Source: Flavobacterium rivuli WB 3.3-2 = DSM 21788 (GTDB lineage Bacteria > Bacteroidota > Bacteroidia > Flavobacteriales > Flavobacteriaceae). From it: a stretch of DNA of 36,029 nt. The notes under the pieces are model-generated. The model searched no databases. It was not told the origin of the DNA and was given only the letters and a program-made list of their open reading frames with translations. Below, in pieces: positions 17,482 through 25,458 of this stretch. Made by a program: the position numbers and the translations under genes. The stretch spans positions 1 to 36,029 of the forward strand of contig NZ_KB899984.1 in the NCBI RefSeq assembly GCF_000378485.1, read 5' to 3'. How positions within the stretch are numbered: position 1 is the stretch's first letter; each line of letters begins with the position of its first letter.

Positions 17482-19584
17482 TTACTTTCTTACCAGTTTC
17501 TCAACCTTCATCCCTTTATCGGTCATGACCTTTACAAAATAGATGCCTGCCTGGCGGTTAGAAACATCAATTGTGTTTCCTGATCCTGACTGCAACAGCC
17601 TGCCCTGAACGTCATACAATTGCACCCATGTAATTTCTGCCTTTGGTGAAATAGTTACCATACCATTAGCCGGATTAGGATATACCTTAACCGAACTATC
17701 CTGTTTAAAACTTCCTACACTTAATATGGCAAAAGTAGTTGTAGCCTCGTTGGTTTGTATTGGCCAGTTATAATCAAAAAAGATGTCTGCCTGTTGTGTT
17801 ACTTCACTGTTTACAGCAAGCGTGTTAAGCGTTTTTATTTTAAAGGTTACATTGCCTTTCTCTGCTGCACCAAGGTTAATATCATCAAATATAAATTCAA
17901 CTTTATTGCCGGTAACCCTTGTTTCCATAGCGTGAGAGGCATCCAGAATTTGTAATGTATTTACATCAAATTTAGCAGCATCAATAATATCCTTTACTAC
18001 AATAAATGTAGCTGCGGCGGTACCGGTATTTTCGAAGTTGATGTTGTAATGCAGATACTCCCCTATTTTATCCGGGTTTACTGTTGCACCTTCAAGGCAG
18101 GTAATATCGTTAGGGTCAAAAGATCCTACAACATCTTGCTTATAGTTAAATGAATTATCCTCAGTAGTTTCATCGCCTGTGGCAGGTGTTACAGCAGCTA
18201 CAAATGTAAGTACATCGCCAATGTTTACTGCCGGTGTTTCCATTGGTCCATTCACATTTAAAATTACAGTTACTTCCCTTGTCTCAAATGGTAACAAATC
18301 GGTATAGCTCCATGTTAGCGACCCCGTAGCGGGTGTTGCTGATGCTGACACATAATCTAAAACATCATCATTATATGTAAAAACTACATCTCCCGATAAT
18401 GTTTGGTTGCCTTTATTTTTGTAGACAATTTTATATGTTGCATCAAATCCCGGCCTTGCACCTAAAACAGGTATTATAGCAACCTCAACATCGTGGTGTA
18501 TGCCGTTAGATGTAACACAGAAATTATGGATAGATTCATTATTATTGTTATCCGCAAAATTTATCGTAGCAGGCGTTACTGTAAACCAGTCATTCTCAAA
18601 CTGTGGTGTAAGATTAAAAGTACCCGCCTGTGTAAAAAAGTTATAAATACCATCGGTATTATAAGAATATCCAGTTGTAGTACCATCATTAATTCTAACA
18701 ACAGCTAAAGGTATCGACAAATTGCCGGAAGCACAGCCATTATTGAATTGATCGTAGTTTATACTCCCGGTTATAGTATTGTAATCTCCTCCTGGCTTAA
18801 AGGTACAGTAGGAACCAAATACCACATTGTCTGAAACATTTTCAAATTCTTCACCTTCGTCGATGCATATGTAACATTTGTTTCCCTGATTATTATCAAA
18901 ATAGGCTGATGCCCCGAAAGATGACGAGAAATTAATATTACCATTTTTTAAATTTAAAAAAACATCATGCGAGCCCCCAAAATTGAAACTAAAAGATTCA
19001 ATATTCGGACATCCGCTCAAATCTAATGACTCTAACCCAGTAGAATTAACCGATATATTTTCTAATTGAGTATTATTCCCAATTATTAAAGAAGTAAGAT
19101 CATCATTGTATGCTATTGCAATTCCAATATGCGAAAGATTTTGTGACAACGAAAGGTCAAGAGATATAATTCCTGATTTCACTAAATTAAATGTTTCCAA
19201 ATTTATCAATCCCTGGATGTTTAGATTAACTAATCTCTCATCTTCAATTGATAGAGATTCAAGATTTGTAAGAGCTGATAGATCAATATCCGGGGTTTGG
19301 GAAATCATGATATTAAGTACCTCAACATTTGTAAAAAATTCAATCCCCTGAATATTAGTTATTGGTGCATGATTATAAATATCTGTAATAATGAGAGTAT
19401 TTACCTCCTCTGCCTCGCTAACCTGAATTTCTCCATCTCCATTTGCATCAATAGGATGTCCATCAAAAAGGTCAATTGCCTCAATTAAGAAACTTTTAAA
19501 ATTCACATCAGGGATATTAACGATCTGGGCATTTGCTATTCCTGAAACTAACAGGAATAACACGTAAAGTAAGTTTTTTTTCAT
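17482..19584 (-). CDS. LRR / DUF7619 T9SS type A surface protein (700 residues), paralogue 1
   Basis: Exported protein of unknown ligand. Signal peptide 1-20 (ends IANAQ), then IVNIPDVNFKSFL, a typical start for this family. An EF-hand-like loop, DANGDGEIQVSE, lies at residues 46-57 with acidic or amide residues at loop positions 1, 3, 5, 9 and 12. Short, irregular leucine-rich repeats run to about residue 230. DUF11-like and DUF7619 segments follow (ITCLEGATVNPDKIGEYLHY, QQADIFFDYNWPIQTNEA). The type A sorting domain starts VKVYPNPANG and ends VEKLVRK. From about residue 330 on it is nearly identical to the paralogue upstream, while the LRR part is shorter and different. It has a terminator of its own. 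The role may be surface recognition or adhesion; this is inference. Confidence 0.88.
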   Translation of the reverse strand: MKKNLLYVLFLLVSGIANAQIVNIPDVNFKSFLIEAIDLFDGHPIDANGDGEIQVSEAEEVNTLIITDIYNHAPITNIQGIEFFTNVEVLNIMISQTPDIDLSALTNLESLSIEDERLVNLNIQGLINLETFNLVKSGIISLDLSLSQNLSHIGIAIAYNDDLTSLIIGNNTQLENISVNSTGLESLDLSGCPNIESFSFNFGGSHDVFLNLKNGNINFSSSFGASAYFDNNQGNKCYICIDEGEEFENVSDNVVFGSYCTFKPGGDYNTITGSINYDQFNNGCASGNLSIPLAVVRINDGTTTGYSYNTDGIYNFFTQAGTFNLTPQFENDWFTVTPATINFADNNNNESIHNFCVTSNGIHHDVEVAIIPVLGARPGFDATYKIVYKNKGNQTLSGDVVFTYNDDVLDYVSASATPATGSLTWSYTDLLPFETREVTVILNVNGPMETPAVNIGDVLTFVAAVTPATGDETTEDNSFNYKQDVVGSFDPNDITCLEGATVNPDKIGEYLHYNINFENTGTAAATFIVVKDIIDAAKFDVNTLQILDASHAMETRVTGNKVEFIFDDINLGAAEKGNVTFKIKTLNTLAVNSEVTQQADIFFDYNWPIQTNEATTTFAILSVGSFKQDSSVKVYPNPANGMVTISPKAEITWVQLYDVQGRLLQSGSGNTIDVSNRQAGIYFVKVMTDKGMKVEKLVRK

Positions 19585-19612
19585 AGTAATTAAATTGGTG
19601 GTTTTAATATCA

Positions 19613-19622
19613 GATGTAAATA
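19613..19622 (-). promoter_or_regulatory. Upstream block shared with the LRR paralogue
   Basis: Minus-strand TATTTACATC occurs here, 29 bases before the ATG at 19584, and at 22241-22250, 19 bases before the paralogue's ATG. In both cases TTTTTAAC lies 15-17 bases further upstream. This could be a shared promoter element, although it is not an exact TAnnTTTG match. Confidence 0.35.
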
Positions 19623-19648
19623 CTTACTAAAGGTTGCGTTAAAAACAT

Positions 19649-19678
19649 AAAAAAAGCCTGCCTAAGCGAGCTTTTTTT
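19649..19678 (-). terminator. Terminator of the longer LRR gene (twin of the one at 22285)
   Basis: Seven A plus GC (19649-19657) pair with GC plus seven T (19670-19678), inner stem GC/GC around CTAA. It is almost the same 30-base element as at 22285-22314, with one substitution in the stem. Confidence 0.85.
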
Positions 19679-19696
19679 ATCCATACAATTACATAA

Positions 19697-22222
19697 CTAT
19701 TTCTTTACCAGTTTCTCAACCTTCATCCCCTTATCGGTCGTGACTTTTACAAAATAGATTCCTACCTGGCGGTTAGAAATATCAAGTGTGTTTCCTGATC
19801 CCGACTGCAACAGCCTGCCCTGAACATCATACAATTGCACCGATGTAATTTCTGCCTTTGCAGAAATAGTTACTATACCATCAGCCGGATTAGGATATAC
19901 CTTAACCGAATTGTCTGAACTATAACCACCTGCTCTTAATATAGCAAAAGTAGTTGTGGCCTCGTTGGTTTGTATTGGCCAGTTATAATCAAAAAAGATA
20001 TCTGCCTGTTGCGTTACAACACTGTTTACAGCAAGTGTGTTAAGCGTTTTTATTTTAAAGGTTACATTGCCTTTTTCGCTTGCGCCAAGGTCAATATCAT
20101 CAAATATAAATTCAACCTTATTGCCGGTAACCCTTGTTTCCATAGCGTGCGAAGCATCCAAAATTTGTAATGTATTAACATCAAATTTAGCAGCATCAAT
20201 AATATCCTTTACTACAATAAATGTAGCTGCGGCGGTACCGGTATTTTCAAAGTTTATGTTATAATGCAGGTATTCCCCTATTTTATCTGGGTTTACTGTT
20301 GCACCTTCAAGGCAGGTAATATCGTTAGGGTCAAAAGAGCCTACAACCACTTCGTTTAGATTAAAGGTGTTATCTTCAGGAGTTTCATCTCCTGTGACAG
20401 GTGTAATTGCAGCAGTAAAATTAAGCACATCATCTATATTTACTGCGGGTGTTTCCATTGGGCCATTTACATTTAGAACAGCAAATATTACACGACTTTC
20501 AAATGGCAACAAGTCTGTATAGCTCCATGTCAATGAACCCGTATCTGTTGCAGAAGGCACAGCAGATGCAGTCACGTAATCTAAAACATCTTCATTGTAT
20601 GTAAATACAACATCTCCCGATAATGTTTGGTTGCCTTTATTTTTATATGTTACTTCATATGTAGAGTCAAACCCCGGCCTTGCACCACCTACTGGCGCAA
20701 TTACTACCTCAACATCAGAATGAGCACCATTAGATGTAACACAGAAGTTTTGGATTACATTACTATTGTTAGCCTCATCAAACGTTACTGTTGCAGGCGC
20801 AGCTGTAAACCAGTCATTCTCAAACTGTGGTGTAAGGGTAAATGTACCGTCTTGGGTAAAAAAGGTATAATTACCATTAGAAGTGTGAGAAGTACTAAGT
20901 GTGGCACCATCATTAACTTGTATTGCGGCGTATGACAATTCAATATCATTTACATCACAACCATTATTATTGCTGTCATAAGAAAGTGTTCCTGTTATAG
21001 TGTTGTAGTTACCCCCTGGCGTAAAGCTACAATAAGAATTTACATTAATTAAATTTGGATAGTACCACGGATTATAGTAATTGTTAAATATAAATTGTTC
21101 TTCTCCTTCATCAACGCAAATAAAAACGGGTTGAGTGTTTTCCAAGTCGTATGCACCGTAAAAATTCAGCAAAGAGGTATTACCATTTTTTAAATTTAGA
21201 TATGTTAAAGGATTATATTCTATAAAGAGATCTTCTAACAGAGGGCAGTTGCTTAAATCTATTGATGTTATATTATTATAACTAGTTCTAATAGCTCTAA
21301 GTGCCGGTGCATCCCCTATATTTAATTCCGTTAGTTGATTATGATCAACTACTAGTCCTCTAAGACGAGCCTTATTTTCAATATTAATTGACGGAATGCT
21401 ATTAATACTTGCTTGCACATCCTCGATATTAGGGGAATCAGAAAAATCTAAAGGAGTTGTTATTTGATTACTTGTGCAATCAATAGTTTTTAAAGCTGTT
21501 AATCCTGACGTATTTAACGCTGTAATTGATGAATATGAGCATTGTATATGCTCAAGTGAAGTATTCCCGGAGAGTGTTAATGTTGTGAGAGCAATATTAT
21601 CACTGACATCAAACTCTTTCAAAGCAGTTAGGCCACTTAAGTTTATTGACTGTATAATTCCTATTACGTTTCCTGAAGCTGCATTTAGTTTCACTAATGC
21701 GGTTAGCGGCGTTGCATCTATTACAGTAATATTACAATAACTAATTTTGAGTTCCCGCAATGACGTAAGGCCTGTAAAATCTAATTCCGTTATGGCGGTA
21801 TAAGTTAAGTCAAGCTTAATCAGGTTAGACAAACCCGCAATATTTAATGATACAATATTATCATTCATAAATAAAAAAAATTCCTGTAAATTACTTAAAG
21901 CAGTAATATCAACTGTAGTGAGTGAAGGAGAATTTCCTAATATTATTAAACTTGTAAGATTAGCAAAAGCTTCTATACCATCAAGGTTTTCAATGAAATC
22001 GTGAGATATTGTCATTTCACCTATTTCTAAAGCTTCACTAAACTGTATTTCACCATCCTGATTAGTATCAATGGTTGAAACCGGTATACCATTCAAATCT
22101 TTGAGGCTCATTTCAGTACCATCTATCAATAGGGTTTTAAATGCAGTATCCGGTATGTTTACAATTTGTGCATCCGTTATTGCACAGGCAAATAAAAACA
22201 AAAAGAGTAATAATTTTTTCAT
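19697..22222 (-). CDS. LRR / DUF7619 T9SS type A surface protein (841 residues), paralogue 2
   Basis: Exported LRR protein. Signal peptide about 1-18 (ends TDAQ), then IVNIPDTAFKTLL. An EF-hand-like loop DTNQDGEIQFSE lies at residues 52-63. About twelve LRR units follow to about residue 345, many with the L-x-x-L-x-(L/I)-x-x-(N/T) pattern ending in D(I/L/F)(S/T) or N(I/L). Then come a conserved beta-sandwich region and DUF7619 (GSFDPNDITCLEGATVNPDK), and a type A sorting domain starting VKVYPNPADG and ending VEKLVKK. The DUF7619 stretch differs from paralogue 1 by only about three residues in 127, whereas the LRR part is expanded and diverged. The gap to the downstream paralogue (112 bases) contains a terminator, so the two are separate transcripts. 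Confidence 0.9.
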   Translation of the reverse strand: MKKLLLFLFLFACAITDAQIVNIPDTAFKTLLIDGTEMSLKDLNGIPVSTIDTNQDGEIQFSEALEIGEMTISHDFIENLDGIEAFANLTSLIILGNSPSLTTVDITALSNLQEFFLFMNDNIVSLNIAGLSNLIKLDLTYTAITELDFTGLTSLRELKISYCNITVIDATPLTALVKLNAASGNVIGIIQSINLSGLTALKEFDVSDNIALTTLTLSGNTSLEHIQCSYSSITALNTSGLTALKTIDCTSNQITTPLDFSDSPNIEDVQASINSIPSINIENKARLRGLVVDHNQLTELNIGDAPALRAIRTSYNNITSIDLSNCPLLEDLFIEYNPLTYLNLKNGNTSLLNFYGAYDLENTQPVFICVDEGEEQFIFNNYYNPWYYPNLINVNSYCSFTPGGNYNTITGTLSYDSNNNGCDVNDIELSYAAIQVNDGATLSTSHTSNGNYTFFTQDGTFTLTPQFENDWFTAAPATVTFDEANNSNVIQNFCVTSNGAHSDVEVVIAPVGGARPGFDSTYEVTYKNKGNQTLSGDVVFTYNEDVLDYVTASAVPSATDTGSLTWSYTDLLPFESRVIFAVLNVNGPMETPAVNIDDVLNFTAAITPVTGDETPEDNTFNLNEVVVGSFDPNDITCLEGATVNPDKIGEYLHYNINFENTGTAAATFIVVKDIIDAAKFDVNTLQILDASHAMETRVTGNKVEFIFDDIDLGASEKGNVTFKIKTLNTLAVNSVVTQQADIFFDYNWPIQTNEATTTFAILRAGGYSSDNSVKVYPNPADGIVTISAKAEITSVQLYDVQGRLLQSGSGNTLDISNRQVGIYFVKVTTDKGMKVEKLVKK

Positions 22223-22284
22223 AGGTGTTGGTTGTATATGGATGTAAATATATGAAAATCACCCTTTGTTAAAATTTTTAACAT

Positions 22285-22314
22285 AAAAAAAGCCCGCCTA
22301 AGCGAGCTTTTTTT
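22285..22314 (-). terminator. Terminator of the DUF4136 lipoprotein gene
   Basis: Seven A plus GC (22285-22293) pair with GC plus seven T (22306-22314), inner CGC (22295-22297) with GCG (22302-22304) around CTAA. It lies 20 bases past the stop at 22334. A perfect 15-base dyad GTTAAAA-T-TTTTAAC (22268-22282) touches its left side and lies in the upstream region of the LRR gene. Confidence 0.88.
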
Positions 22315-22333
22315 AAATAACCTTAAAACCTGA

Positions 22334-22912
22334 TTATTTCTTATCTTTTTGCGGAGGGAATTTTGCAATGATCTGGGCAACAAATTCGTTAATACGCTCC
22401 TGCTTTTTGCTGCGGTCCTGGGTAAGCACGCCGCTGCCCACACCCTGCCAAACAAGTTCTTTTTTAGAGGCATCTATAACATCTATGTACAATGTACCTT
22501 CGGTATGGGTGCTTACGGCATTATAGCCTCCGCCATAACCCCACGGGCCACCCCAGCCCCAACCGGGACCCCAGCCGCCATAACCAAAACCGCCGTAACC
22601 GTAACCCCCATAGCCAAAGCCCTGGTTTATGTTTACTTCTTTATTAGCTTTGGTAAAAATATTAACCAAAACATCAGGTTTTTCGCTTTTGGTAAAGCCT
22701 TTCTTTTGCAGCTCTGCATCAACTGCTTTTAGTATGCGTTTTTTGTCAAGGTCAGATATCTCTGCCTTATCTACCCCGTCTTTAAGGTAGCCGTATGTTT
22801 TGTAATGGGTAAAATCAACAGCCTCATCATAATCGGCATCTACTCTGATTGATGAGCACGAAGCCGCCACTGCAGCAATAAATAACACCGAGAGGAATTT
22901 TATAGTTTTCAT
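22334..22912 (-). CDS. DUF4136 family lipoprotein with Gly/Tyr/Trp-rich insert
   Basis: A 192-residue lipoprotein. Residues 1-18 are a signal with lipobox AASC (C19 lipidated). DUF4136 features follow: DADYDEAVDFTHYKTYGYL near the start, a central region PDVLVNIFTKAN, and a C-terminal strand TLYIDVIDASKKELVWQG. Between them lies an insert of about 30 residues (near 98-130) made almost only of G, Y, F, W and P. Such inserts occur in some DUF4136 members and are probably surface-exposed and flexible. DUF4136 has no established biochemical function. It sits between hutU and the LRR genes with its own terminator; whether it shares a transcript with hutU (77-base gap) is unclear. Confidence 0.88.
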   Translation of the reverse strand: MKTIKFLSVLFIAAVAASCSSIRVDADYDEAVDFTHYKTYGYLKDGVDKAEISDLDKKRILKAVDAELQKKGFTKSEKPDVLVNIFTKANKEVNINQGFGYGGYGYGGFGYGGWGPGWGWGGPWGYGGGYNAVSTHTEGTLYIDVIDASKKELVWQGVGSGVLTQDRSKKQERINEFVAQIIAKFPPQKDKK

Positions 22913-22989
22913 GATCGTAATAAAAAAGTTAATGTTCTTTTCATAGCAAATAGCCCCTCAGCATTTATAACTTATCCCTCTTTGGTTAA

Positions 22990-24978
22990 TTATCCCAGCA
23001 ATGCGTCGTCTACAAGGTTAGGTAAGGTAACCTTAAGCAGCGGCTGTGTTTCCATAGCTTTTTTTATAGCAAAAATAGCCCCGTCGTTCCTGGCCCAGCT
23101 GCGCCTTGCAATACCGTTATTAACATCCCAGAAAAGCATTGATTCTAAACGCCTTGATGCCTCGGTAGAACCATCAAGAACCATACCAAAGCCACCATTG
23201 ATTACCTCACCCCATCCTACACCACCACCGTTATGGATGCTAACCCAGGTTGCACCCCTAAAGCTGTCGCCTATAACGTTTTGTATGGCCATGTCGGCCG
23301 TGTAGCGCGACCCATCATAAATGTTAGACGTTTCACGGTACGGAGAGTCGGTACCGCTTACATCGTGGTGATCGCGGCCCAGTACAATAGTGCCTATTTC
23401 GCCATTGGCAATAGCCTCATTAAAGGCACGGGCAATGTTAACACGGCCTTCGGCATCGGCATACAGTATACGTGCCTGAGATCCTACCACCAGTTTGTTT
23501 TCCTGTGCTCCTTTTATCCATTTTATATTGTCCTGCATTTGCTGCTTAATCTCTACAGGAGCGGTTTTTGCCATTTCTTCGAGTACTGCTGCAGCAATAG
23601 CATCTGTTTTAAGCAGATCTTCCGGCTTGCCCGAAGCACATACCCAACGGAAAGGCCCAAAACCATAATCAAAACACATAGGACCCATTATATCCTGCAC
23701 GTAACTTGGGTATTTAAAATCGATACCGTTTGGTGCCATAATATCTGCTCCCGCACGCGATGCTTCTAACAGGAATGCGTTTCCATAGTCGAAGAAATAT
23801 GTTCCTTTAGCAGTATGCTTATTAATAGCATCTGCCTGGCGGCGTAACGATTCCTGTACCTTGTCTTTAAATGCAGCAGGATCTTCGGCCATTAATTTAT
23901 TAGACTCTTCTAAACTTAAGCCTACAGGATAATACCCTCCTGCCCATGGGTTATGCAATGATGTCTGGTCGCTGCCCAGGTCTACATAAATATCTTCGGC
24001 ATCAAATTTTTCCCATACTTCAACTATATTCCCCTGATACGCTATAGATACTACCTCTTTATTTTCTTTAGCGGTTCTTACCCTTGCTACAAGGGCATCG
24101 GCATTGGTTATTACCTCATCTACCCATCCCTGGCTGTGGCGTGTGTTTACCGCTTTAGGGTTAACCTCAGCACAAATGGTTATACAGCCGGCAATATTAC
24201 CTGCTTTAGGCTGTGCACCGCTCATACCCCCAAGGCCCGATGTTACAAATACTTTACCCTCCAGCCCTTCGCCATGTTTGGCAATTTTGCGCCCGCCATT
24301 TAATACCGTGATGGTTGTACCATGCACAATGCCCTGCGGCCCTATATACATATAGCTGCCTGCCGTCATTTGCCCATATTGCGATACACCAAGCGCGTTG
24401 AATTTTTCCCAGTCATCCGGTTTAGAATAGTTGGGTATTACCATACCATTTGTAACCACAACCCTTGGTGCCTCTTTATGCGACGGGAACAATCCCATAG
24501 GGTGGCCGCTGTACATAGCCAGTGTTTGCTCCTCGGTCATCTGGCTTAGGTACTGCATCGTTAAAAGGTACTGTGCCCAGTTAGAGAACACGGCCCCATT
24601 ACCGCCATAAGTTATTAATTCCTGCGGGTGTTGTGCCACGGCAGGGTCAAGGTTATTTTGTATCATGAGCATAATGGCTTTTGCCTGCTCACTTTTACCG
24701 GGATACTCGCTTATGGGGCGGGCATACATAGCATAATCGGGCATAAAGCGGTACATATAAATACGCCCGTAGGTTTCCAGTTCGGCAGCAAATTCTTTTG
24801 CCAAAACTTCATGGTGCTGCGGTTCAAAATAACGCAGGGCATTGCGCAGCGCGAGTTTTTTCTCGTCGGCGCTTAGTATATCCTTACGTTTTGGTGCATG
24901 GTTTACAGCCGGGTCGTATGCCTTGGGCTGCGGCAGTTGTTGCGGTATACCTTGTTGTATTTGTTCTTGAAATGTCAT
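22990..24978 (-). CDS. hutU: Urocanate hydratase (long Bacteroidota form)
   Basis: Converts trans-urocanate to 4-imidazolone-5-propionate, the second step of histidine degradation (EC 4.2.1.49), using NAD+ as an electrophilic cofactor. The 662-residue length is about 100 more than the proteobacterial enzyme and is usual for the Bacteroidota form. Visible family signatures are YGGNGAVFSNWAQY, MYSGHPMGLFPS, TSGLGGMSGAQPKAG (NAD-binding region), and FDYGFGPFRWVCASG, in which C447 should match the conserved cysteine of the urocanase signature. The end is intact. No hutH, hutI or hutG is in the window, so the rest of the pathway must lie elsewhere. The small DUF5522 gene lies just upstream in the same direction and may share its promoter. 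Confidence 0.95.
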   Translation of the reverse strand: MTFQEQIQQGIPQQLPQPKAYDPAVNHAPKRKDILSADEKKLALRNALRYFEPQHHEVLAKEFAAELETYGRIYMYRFMPDYAMYARPISEYPGKSEQAKAIMLMIQNNLDPAVAQHPQELITYGGNGAVFSNWAQYLLTMQYLSQMTEEQTLAMYSGHPMGLFPSHKEAPRVVVTNGMVIPNYSKPDDWEKFNALGVSQYGQMTAGSYMYIGPQGIVHGTTITVLNGGRKIAKHGEGLEGKVFVTSGLGGMSGAQPKAGNIAGCITICAEVNPKAVNTRHSQGWVDEVITNADALVARVRTAKENKEVVSIAYQGNIVEVWEKFDAEDIYVDLGSDQTSLHNPWAGGYYPVGLSLEESNKLMAEDPAAFKDKVQESLRRQADAINKHTAKGTYFFDYGNAFLLEASRAGADIMAPNGIDFKYPSYVQDIMGPMCFDYGFGPFRWVCASGKPEDLLKTDAIAAAVLEEMAKTAPVEIKQQMQDNIKWIKGAQENKLVVGSQARILYADAEGRVNIARAFNEAIANGEIGTIVLGRDHHDVSGTDSPYRETSNIYDGSRYTADMAIQNVIGDSFRGATWVSIHNGGGVGWGEVINGGFGMVLDGSTEASRRLESMLFWDVNNGIARRSWARNDGAIFAIKKAMETQPLLKVTLPNLVDDALLG

Positions 24979-25068
24979 TTTTATTAGTTGTCGGTTGTTT
25001 TATTAGCTTACAGTCACAGTTTACAGGCTTACTCTTGTGCAGCGACTGAAAACTGCGACTGAGACTGC

Positions 25069-25245
25069 CTACTTTTTCAGGGTACCTGATTTCTTATCAT
25101 ACCCATACGGGCAATGGCGGCAGCCGTTTTTGCAGCAGTATCCGCGTTTTAAATGGTATTTCTCGGTAAATACCTTATAGCCTTCGGGCGAGAGGTAATA
25201 ATCTTCGCCTTCTATTAATTTATTTCCCGAAATTTGGTCGCTCAT
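25069..25245 (-). CDS. Small cysteine-rich DUF5522 family protein
   Basis: A 58-residue protein matching the DUF5522 pattern: LIEGEDYYLSPEGY, VFTEKYHLKRGYCC and GCRHCPYGYD. C37, C38, C42 and C45 form a tight cluster, likely to bind a metal. I start it at the ATG at 25245; the GTG two codons upstream overlaps a promoter box. The family is widespread but has no established function. It lies 90 bases upstream of hutU on the same strand, with no terminator between, so the two are probably co-transcribed. The intervening bases contain several copies of a GACTG or CAGTC motif but no gene. Confidence 0.85.
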   Translation of the reverse strand: MSDQISGNKLIEGEDYYLSPEGYKVFTEKYHLKRGYCCKNGCRHCPYGYDKKSGTLKK

Positions 25246-25250
25246 ACGCA

Positions 25251-25279
25251 CAAATTTAGCAACTTTACATTTAATGTAA
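25251..25279 (-). promoter_or_regulatory. Promoter with overlapping palindrome before DUF5522-hutU
   Basis: Minus-strand TAAATTTG (25251-25258) is an exact -7 box ending 5 bases before the ATG at 25245, which predicts a nearly leaderless mRNA. Directly upstream, TTACATT-T-AATGTAA (25265-25279) is a perfect 15-base palindrome in the promoter spacer, a natural place for a repressor. Confidence 0.55.
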
Positions 25280-25339
25280 GGTATTGCTCCTAAATATTTA
25301 ATAGATGTAGTTACTCATCAATAATTACAATATCCGGGC

Positions 25340-25380
25340 GGCTGTCATTCCGAATGAAGCGCAGCGGAATTGAGGAATTT
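25340..25380. repeat. Dispersed Bacteroidota-type hairpin repeat
   Basis: The block TGTCATTCCGAATGAAGC then GCAGCGGAATTGAGGAATTT forms a hairpin: ATTCCG (25347-25352) with CGGAAT (25365-25370). I recall intergenic repeats reading TCATTCCGAATGAAG-AGGAAT from many Bacteroidota genomes; the copy number here cannot be checked. The rest of the 25280-25458 gap shows no gene. Confidence 0.6.
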
Positions 25381-25458
25381 TTATTTCTGAGATTTTCGGC
25401 TACGCTATTTCAAAATGTATAAATCGCTTTAAAAACTGTTTTCCTACACATAAATTAA

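Noticed and set aside
22219..22473. Minus-strand 84-residue frame between the LRR gene and DUF4136
   Set aside because: It overlaps both genes, runs through the terminator hairpin, and is highly basic without recognisable features.
24979..25068. Repeated CAGTC/GACTG words as a regulatory array before hutU
   Set aside because: The words are short and irregularly spaced, and no clear symmetry or promoter box accompanies them.
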